This document shows positions 5,548 through 9,982 of a stretch of DNA of 9,982 nt, in pieces. The stretch is from Clostridia bacterium. Lineage in GTDB: Bacteria > Bacillota > Clostridia > Christensenellales > CAG-917. The stretch's first letter is position 1. Each line of letters opens with the position of its first letter. The notes below the pieces were generated by a model, which was not told the DNA's origin, searched no databases, and saw nothing but the letters and a program-made list of their open reading frames with translations. A program made the position numbers and the translations under genes. The stretch spans positions 1 to 9,982 of the forward strand of contig CAAGFS010000157.1 of assembly GCA_900769205.1 (NCBI GenBank), written 5' to 3'.

Positions 5548-7977
5548 TCACGCTTTTTTTACATTATACCCTTTTTTGAACCCGAGCGCAAGGGGTGCGA
5601 GCGCATACGCCGTCGCAAACGCCGTTGCACAGGCAAACACCACCCACGTTTCGTACATAAAGTCAAAATACAAGCCGAACAATCTGAGCGCGTGAATAAG
5701 GCTTGACGTCAGCACCACCGACGACACGACGGACAGCGCAAGCGCGATTGCGCTCACAAGCGCGTATTCGCACACTTCGGCGCAGAGCAACATATTTTTG
5801 GACATACCTGCGTTGAGAAGCGCACTGCGGCCTTTCTTTGCTCCCGCACGTCCTATGAGCGCGCTTGCAACCGTCACCGCAAATATAAACAGCGCCACCA
5901 CAACCGCAAGCGTGCCGATAAGGTCGAAAACGGACTGCGTGCTTTCCATATCCCACTTGAACGCGTCAAGTGTGGAAATGACGTAATAGTTGTTTTGCGC
6001 CCACCTTTCCCGTAGCGCTCCAACGACGTTTTGCACGTCGCCGTCGGATATGACGAGCACCGTATCGATCTGCTTTCCGAACAATCTCGCCACGGTATTG
6101 GCGCTTGCCACGACGTAGTTTCCGCCAAACAGTTCGTGTTTCAGAACACCGCCGACAATCACGACGCTTTTGACGTCGCCCACCGTCATTTCAAGTGTAT
6201 CTCCTTCGTCCACACCGTAAAGCACTTTTAGAGCGTAATCCACAAAAACGTAGTCTTTATCTTCCGAAACGCGCTCCAAAACCTTCGATTCGGGTGTTAT
6301 AAACTCAAAGTCAACCATATTCACCATATCCGCCGACCCGAGCAGATTCATAGATTTTTCGTTGCCGTTCACAGTAAGAGAGCATTGCCCCCAAACCATT
6401 TTGGTGGCGTCTTTCACGCCGTCCGCGCCCTTGAAATCGTTGACGTCAACGTCCGCCCTTACGTTTGTGACAAACGCCATGTTTTCAAACTCTTTGACGT
6501 AGGAATCGAATATACTCGTGGTGAGCGACCACGCCATAAACAACATCACGCTCACCGTCACCCCCACCGTAAGCATAGTCACGGAGCGGGAAAAACGTTT
6601 TTCTCTCTGCACGGCGTATCCCGCAACTCTCGCGGACGGCGACGGGGATTTTTGCATAAGTTTTGCAACTCCTCTCGCAATCGGAGCGCACGCTGTCGCA
6701 ACCGTGCAAAGCGCAAACGCAAGGCTGAAAACGGAGGCGACCGCCGTGGCTTGTTGCGCGCAAAACTCAACGATAAGGCATATAATCGTCAGCGCGAGAA
6801 ACGCAATCGGCACGAGTTTTGCCCACCAAGGACGCTTTTTCAGATCAAGTTGATTTTCTCTGACGGTGCCCTTGAACGCGCGCAAAACGGGTGCGAGCGA
6901 GCTTGCAATCGTGCTCACGAATCCCGCGCCCCCTGCAAGGAACAGATACGTCGCGTTTACGCTCACGGGAGCGTGAGCCGAAAGCGTGATTTTCAAAAGC
7001 CCCGTAAAAACTCCGAGCGACAGCGCAGAGCCTATGAGTGCGCCGAGAGTTGCGATCGCAAAACTCTCGATTGCAAAAATGCCGAAAATCTGCCTTTTGG
7101 TTGCACCTACAACGGTGAGTTTCGATATATAAGTCAGTTTTTCGTTTTCGCTCATCAAAAACAGCAAAACGACCACCGCAATGCCGAGCAAAAGAACCGC
7201 GCCCCCCGCAAGCACGACGGGAGCGGTGAGAGACGACGTCTTTTCTTCGACGTACGCGTCGTCTTTCGACGCTTTGACAAGCATTGTCGAATACGTTTCG
7301 ATATTCTTTATTTTCTCTATGACTTTTTCAACGTCCGCGCCGTCTTTGAGCTTGAGATATATCTCGTTGCAGAAATCGTTTGCGCTTACGGGAAGAACGA
7401 GTTTCGACACGTTGCTCGTCACGCCCACAAACTGATAGGGCGCGTCGTCAAGGAAATAACCGCTCTGCTCCGCAATCGCTCCGACGTAAAAACTCACTTC
7501 GTTGTCGCCGAGTCTCAGGCGCACGTTGTCGCCGACCGACAGCCCGAAATGCTCCGCCGCAGCTTTTGAAACGACGACGTTGTCTTCGTTTGCGCCGCTT
7601 ATCATAGCCGATATATCTCCGCTTGCGACGTCGATTTTCTGCAAAGTTTCAATCTGATCTTTCACAAACGCGCGCACCGCGACGTATTCGTCCCCGTACA
7701 ACGCAAACAGTTTGAGAGACGGCACAATGTCCTGCACTTCTTCTATGTTTTTCAAAGGCTTGGCGACGTTTGTGATGCGGTCGCTGCTGCTGTTTGTCGA
7801 GATGACTATGTCGCTGTCCCCCGCCGCCGCGGTTTCGGTTGCGAATATATAATCGAACACCGCGCCTTTGAAAGAAATCATACAAAAAATCATCGCGACA
7901 ACCACCGCAATCGCAAGGATTGTGGCAAGAGTGCGCAACGGCTTTGAGAAGATGTTTTTCAGTGCGAGTTTCAGCAT
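5548..7977 (-). CDS. FtsX-family ABC exporter permease, two FtsX domains
   Basis: This gene encodes 809 residues of a membrane permease of the MacB/LolCE/FtsX type, which uses ATP on the inside to drive movements of extracytoplasmic domains. MLKLALKNIFSKPLRTL is a typical start. Approximate layout: first helix 14-36; a MacB-like extracytoplasmic domain 40-250; FtsX helices near 252-276, 300-327 and 342-366, with the conserved-type loop TVVGATKRQIFGIFAIES near 286-304; two helices within 388-436; helix near 465-487; second extracytoplasmic domain about 490-680; three final helices near 683-708, 735-765 and 775-800. This ten-helix duplicated form is common in Gram-positive bacteria, often with lipoprotein or peptide substrates, but the cargo here is unknown. 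No Shine-Dalgarno is visible before the ATG, and an in-frame TAA lies shortly upstream, so no longer start exists. Confidence 0.92.
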   Translation of the reverse strand: MLKLALKNIFSKPLRTLATILAIAVVVAMIFCMISFKGAVFDYIFATETAAAGDSDIVISTNSSSDRITNVAKPLKNIEEVQDIVPSLKLFALYGDEYVAVRAFVKDQIETLQKIDVASGDISAMISGANEDNVVVSKAAAEHFGLSVGDNVRLRLGDNEVSFYVGAIAEQSGYFLDDAPYQFVGVTSNVSKLVLPVSANDFCNEIYLKLKDGADVEKVIEKIKNIETYSTMLVKASKDDAYVEEKTSSLTAPVVLAGGAVLLLGIAVVVLLFLMSENEKLTYISKLTVVGATKRQIFGIFAIESFAIATLGALIGSALSLGVFTGLLKITLSAHAPVSVNATYLFLAGGAGFVSTIASSLAPVLRAFKGTVRENQLDLKKRPWWAKLVPIAFLALTIICLIVEFCAQQATAVASVFSLAFALCTVATACAPIARGVAKLMQKSPSPSARVAGYAVQREKRFSRSVTMLTVGVTVSVMLFMAWSLTTSIFDSYVKEFENMAFVTNVRADVDVNDFKGADGVKDATKMVWGQCSLTVNGNEKSMNLLGSADMVNMVDFEFITPESKVLERVSEDKDYVFVDYALKVLYGVDEGDTLEMTVGDVKSVVIVGGVLKHELFGGNYVVASANTVARLFGKQIDTVLVISDGDVQNVVGALRERWAQNNYYVISTLDAFKWDMESTQSVFDLIGTLAVVVALFIFAVTVASALIGRAGAKKGRSALLNAGMSKNMLLCAEVCEYALVSAIALALSVVSSVVLTSSLIHALRLFGLYFDFMYETWVVFACATAFATAYALAPLALGFKKGYNVKKA

Positions 7978-8006
7978 ACGATAAGATTGCGTCGTTTATG
8001 CGTGCG

Positions 8007-8040
8007 CCAAAGGCGATATTTTTAGGGCAATGCCCTTTGG
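8007..8040 (-). other. Intercistronic hairpin between exporter ATPase and permease
   Basis: CCAAAGG (8040-8034) pairs perfectly with CCTTTGG (8013-8007). A competing AGGGCA/TGCCCT palindrome lies inside at 8024-8036. No T-run follows either, so this is not a terminator. It sits 30 bases before the permease ATG, which itself has no visible ribosome site; a role in translation initiation or in RNA processing is possible but unproven. Confidence 0.45.
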
Positions 8041-8055
8041 ATTATGAAAGCACTT

Positions 8056-8739
8056 TCAGTTTGCGTCCGAAAGCAAGCCGTCTTCCATTCTTACAATGCG
8101 GGACGCGTACTCCGCGTGAGATTGCGAGTGGGTGACCATCACAAGCGCGACTTTTCTCGTGCTGTTTATGTCTTTGAGAAGTTGCATAACCTGACGACCG
8201 CGCTCTTTGTCAAGACTGCCCGTCGGCTCGTCGAGAAAGATAACTTTGGGATTTGTCACGAGTGCGCGCGCAATGGCGACGCGTTGTTGCTCACCGCCCG
8301 AAAGTTGCCTCGGATACGCACCTGCTCTTTCGCTCACGCCGAGATATTCGAGTATAGCCTGCACGTCCTGTCTGAACTCGCTCTCCTTTTTCTTGTCAAG
8401 CACAAGCGGGAGAGTGACGTTTTCCCACACGGTGAGATTCGGAACGAGATTGTCAAACTGATACACGAAGGAAAAATCTTGTCTGCGCATACGGGCAAGC
8501 TCGTCGTCGGACACTGCGGAAAGGTCTTTGCCGAGAAGTTCCACCTTGCCTTCCGTTGCCTTGTCTATGCCGGCAAGAATGTACAAAAGCGTAGATTTGC
8601 CCGAGCCGGACTCGCCCACGATTGCCACAAACTCTCCTTCCTGCAAGGAAAAGTCAACGCCTTTCAACACCGTCGTCTCCACTTCTCCCGTGACGAAAGT
8701 TTTTTTCACGTCTGATGCTTTTATCACGTCGTTTGTCAT
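8056..8739 (-). CDS. MacB/LolD-like ABC exporter ATPase
   Basis: This 227-residue cytoplasmic ATPase is the partner of the FtsX permease that follows 78 bases downstream. Visible motifs: Walker A GESGSGKST (42-50), Q-loop Q94 in VYQFDNLVPNLTVWENV, signature LSGGEQQR (146-153), Walker B VIFLDEP (166-172), D-loop GSLD (174-177) and switch histidine H204. The QFDNLVPNLTVWENV wording and the GSLD are typical of the LolD/MacB subfamily. The frame extends upstream to 8802, but AAGGAG six bases before the ATG at 8739 and the family start pattern support the shorter form; the longer one would overlap the promoter. It is the first gene of the exporter operon. The substrate is not indicated. Confidence 0.94.
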   Translation of the reverse strand: MTNDVIKASDVKKTFVTGEVETTVLKGVDFSLQEGEFVAIVGESGSGKSTLLYILAGIDKATEGKVELLGKDLSAVSDDELARMRRQDFSFVYQFDNLVPNLTVWENVTLPLVLDKKKESEFRQDVQAILEYLGVSERAGAYPRQLSGGEQQRVAIARALVTNPKVIFLDEPTGSLDKERGRQVMQLLKDINSTRKVALVMVTHSQSHAEYASRIVRMEDGLLSDAN

Positions 8740-8745
8740 ACGCCA

Positions 8746-8751
8746 CTCCTT
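8746..8751 (-). promoter_or_regulatory. Ribosome binding site of the exporter ATPase
   Basis: AAGGAG lies six bases before the ATG at 8739. It selects this start rather than the in-frame upstream start at 8802. Confidence 0.85.
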
Positions 8752-8773
8752 ACGCGCGCGAAATACACAATAA

Positions 8774-8802
8774 ATTATACCATACCGAAATTGAGAATAC
8801 AA
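8774..8802 (-). promoter_or_regulatory. Promoter of the exporter operon, extended -10
   Basis: TATAAT (8779-8774) is preceded by TGG, making an extended -10 element. A weak TTGTAT (8802-8797) stands 17 bases upstream. Transcription should start near 8767, giving a short leader of about 28 bases to the ATPase start. It is divergent from the queH promoter at 8815-8843. Confidence 0.7.
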
Positions 8803-8814
8803 TACAAAAATCAG

Positions 8815-8843
8815 TTGTTGCCAAAGCTGAAAGGTGCTATACT
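8815..8843 (+). promoter_or_regulatory. Probable queH promoter
   Basis: TTGTTG (8815-8820) and TATACT (8838-8843) have a 17-base spacer. The -35 box is weak. The predicted start of transcription, about 8850, coincides with the GTG I take as the queH start codon. Confidence 0.5.
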
Positions 8844-8849
8844 CAAAGC

Positions 8850-9482
8850 GTGAAAAACGTTGAGAAAGGCACGATCGAATACGAGATAAACACTCTCAAA
8901 AACGCAAAAGACGGAGCAAAGCCCCGTCTGCTTTTGCATGCGTGTTGCGGACCGTGTTCCACAAGCGTGCTCGAATATCTCACGCCTTTTTTTGACGTCA
9001 CCGTGTTTTACTACAACCCAAACATTATGCCGAAAGACGAGTTTATCTTGCGGGAAAACGCACTTAAAACCGTTGTTTCGCATTTTGACGGAGTAAAACT
9101 GGTCACTCCCGCACAAGACGAAAAAGAGTATCTCGACTTTATAAAAGGACGTGAAGCGGACGAAGAAGGCGGGGCAAGATGCTCTCTTTGCTTCCAATTG
9201 CGCCTTGCAAAAACCGCGGAATACTTTGCAGCTCACGCGCAAGAGTTCGACTTTTTTGCGACCACTCTCACCGTAAGTCCGCACAAAAACGCTCCCCTTA
9301 TCAACGCGATAGGCAAAAAGGTTGCCGAAAAGTTCGGTGCAAACTATCTCTCGTCCGACTTCAAAAAACGCGACGGGTATCTGAGGTCGATCCAGCTTTG
9401 CAAGCAATGGGAGATATATCGTCAGACCTATTGCGGGTGCAGGCTCCAAGGTTTCGTGCACAACGATGCAACGCCCGATTGA
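8850..9482 (+). CDS. queH: Epoxyqueuosine reductase QueH
   Basis: This gene encodes 210 residues. QueH (formerly DUF208) reduces epoxyqueuosine to queuosine at tRNA position 34, the last step of the modification, and replaces the cobalamin-dependent QueG in many anaerobes. The diagnostic cysteines are present: adjacent C32-C33 in LLLHACCGPCS, and C111/C114 in RCSLCFQLRL; these four are known iron-sulfur ligands in the family. YYNPNI after the first motif, TTLTVSPHKN in the middle and YCGC (194-197) near the end are also family-typical. The start is uncertain: the frame is open back to an ATG at 8715, but that ORF would run through both promoters and overlap the ATPase gene head-on. GTG at 8850 gives normal family length but has no close ribosome site. 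A terminator follows. Confidence 0.93.
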   Translation: MKNVEKGTIEYEINTLKNAKDGAKPRLLLHACCGPCSTSVLEYLTPFFDVTVFYYNPNIMPKDEFILRENALKTVVSHFDGVKLVTPAQDEKEYLDFIKGREADEEGGARCSLCFQLRLAKTAEYFAAHAQEFDFFATTLTVSPHKNAPLINAIGKKVAEKFGANYLSSDFKKRDGYLRSIQLCKQWEIYRQTYCGCRLQGFVHNDATPD

Positions 9483-9562
9483 TTGCGCGGATTGCAAAAT
9501 CGCACTCGTTCAAACGTACTTCACCGATTGACGCAAACGAACGTCACAAAAAACATCCTATC

Positions 9563-9595
9563 AAAAAAAAGACCGCTCGCACGGTCTTTTCTTTT
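9563..9595. terminator. Bidirectional intrinsic terminator between convergent genes
   Basis: aaaagaccg (9567-9575) pairs with cggtctttt (9582-9590) around a six-base loop. On plus, TTTTCTTTT follows (9587-9595) and ends queH. On minus, eight consecutive T (9570-9563) follow and end the membrane-protein gene, about 30 bases after its stop. One structure serves both transcripts. Confidence 0.88.
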
Positions 9596-9620
9596 GAAAT
9601 ATCATACGCTTTTATGCTTT

Positions 9621-9982
9621 TCAAGCACGCTTTTCGTCGAGCAATCTCTCGTTTGGCATCACGCGCATAAAGACGTATTGAAGCAGCATAAGGAACAATA
9701 TCGAACAACAAATGTAAATCTGCGCAATGGACGACACTCCGCACGGTCCGGGCACTATGTTTGCTTCTTCCATGGAAACGATTGCAGTGATGAGAAGATA
9801 TATCACCGCTCCGAGAGAAAACACTCCCTGCTTGGAGTTGCGCGCAAACGTCGATAAAAACAAGAACGCGGTGGTCAGAAAAACGAATACGAAACCGAGA
9901 GAAGACACTATGTTGTGCACCTTTCTCAACATGTCGTATTTTGGCGCAAGCTCTCCTTCCACGTGGAGCCAAGGCACTGAAA
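9621..9982 (-). CDS. Small membrane protein, 3' part only
   Basis: The frame is open to the window edge, so the start is probably outside; an in-frame GTG at 9977 and an ATG at 9932 lack a well-spaced ribosome site. The visible part, about 120 residues, has three likely membrane helices (near KVHNIVSSLGFVFVFLTTAF, VFSLGAVIYLLITAIVSM and IAQIYICCSILFLMLLQYVF) and a charged cytoplasmic tail ending NERLLDEKRA. The VHNIVSSLGFV helix start and the IAQIYI...LQYVF ending recall DUF998-type membrane proteins, but this is a weak resemblance and I would not name it on that basis. It converges on queH and uses the shared terminator. Confidence 0.6.
   Translation of the reverse strand, partial: SVPWLHVEGELAPKYDMLRKVHNIVSSLGFVFVFLTTAFLFLSTFARNSKQGVFSLGAVIYLLITAIVSMEEANIVPGPCGVSSIAQIYICCSILFLMLLQYVFMRVMPNERLLDEKRA

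Noticed and set aside
6385..7569. Long plus-strand open frame opposite the FtsX permease
   Set aside because: It is a shadow: rich in R, H, C and N, with no ribosome site, and wholly antisense to a well-supported membrane protein gene.

Overview
The window looks like a chromosomal stretch from an anaerobic, low-to-mid GC Firmicute (Clostridia-like), probably a gut or uncultured lineage. I infer this from a TM1266-family small protein (typical of anaerobes with [FeFe] hydrogenase), a zinc-type ribosomal protein L31, the QueH form of epoxyqueuosine reductase, consensus sigma-A promoters, strong AGGAG ribosome sites, and lipoproteins with SPII signals. Nearly everything is on the minus strand; only queH is on plus.

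Read in the minus direction from the right edge: (i) the 3' end of a small membrane protein, which shares a bidirectional terminator with the convergent queH; (ii) a divergent promoter pair at 8774-8843 driving queH (plus) and an ABC exporter operon (minus); (iii) the exporter operon: a MacB/LolD-like ATPase, an 809-residue two-domain FtsX permease and, 51 bases later, a 594-residue lipoprotein of unknown function; (iv) a perfect TTGACA-17-TATAAT promoter followed by a leader of about 180 bases containing an intrinsic terminator and a mutually exclusive antiterminator; (v) the operon it controls: a TM1266-family protein, a NitT/TauT-type substrate-binding lipoprotein, its permease and its ATPase; (vi) another perfect 17-spaced consensus promoter, rpmE (L31) and its terminator; (vii) a noncoding left end with a dyad built around a TCATCCTGAGCG-type short repeat.

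The most interesting element is the leader at 3475-3655. It has the promoter, fold, antiterminator, terminator and gene layout of a transcriptional riboswitch or attenuator, and I could not match it to any class I know. It sits above an unusual pairing: a TM1266-family protein (known mainly from hydrogenase clusters) co-transcribed with a small-molecule importer. The importer's substrate, and so perhaps the leader's ligand, is not evident from sequence.
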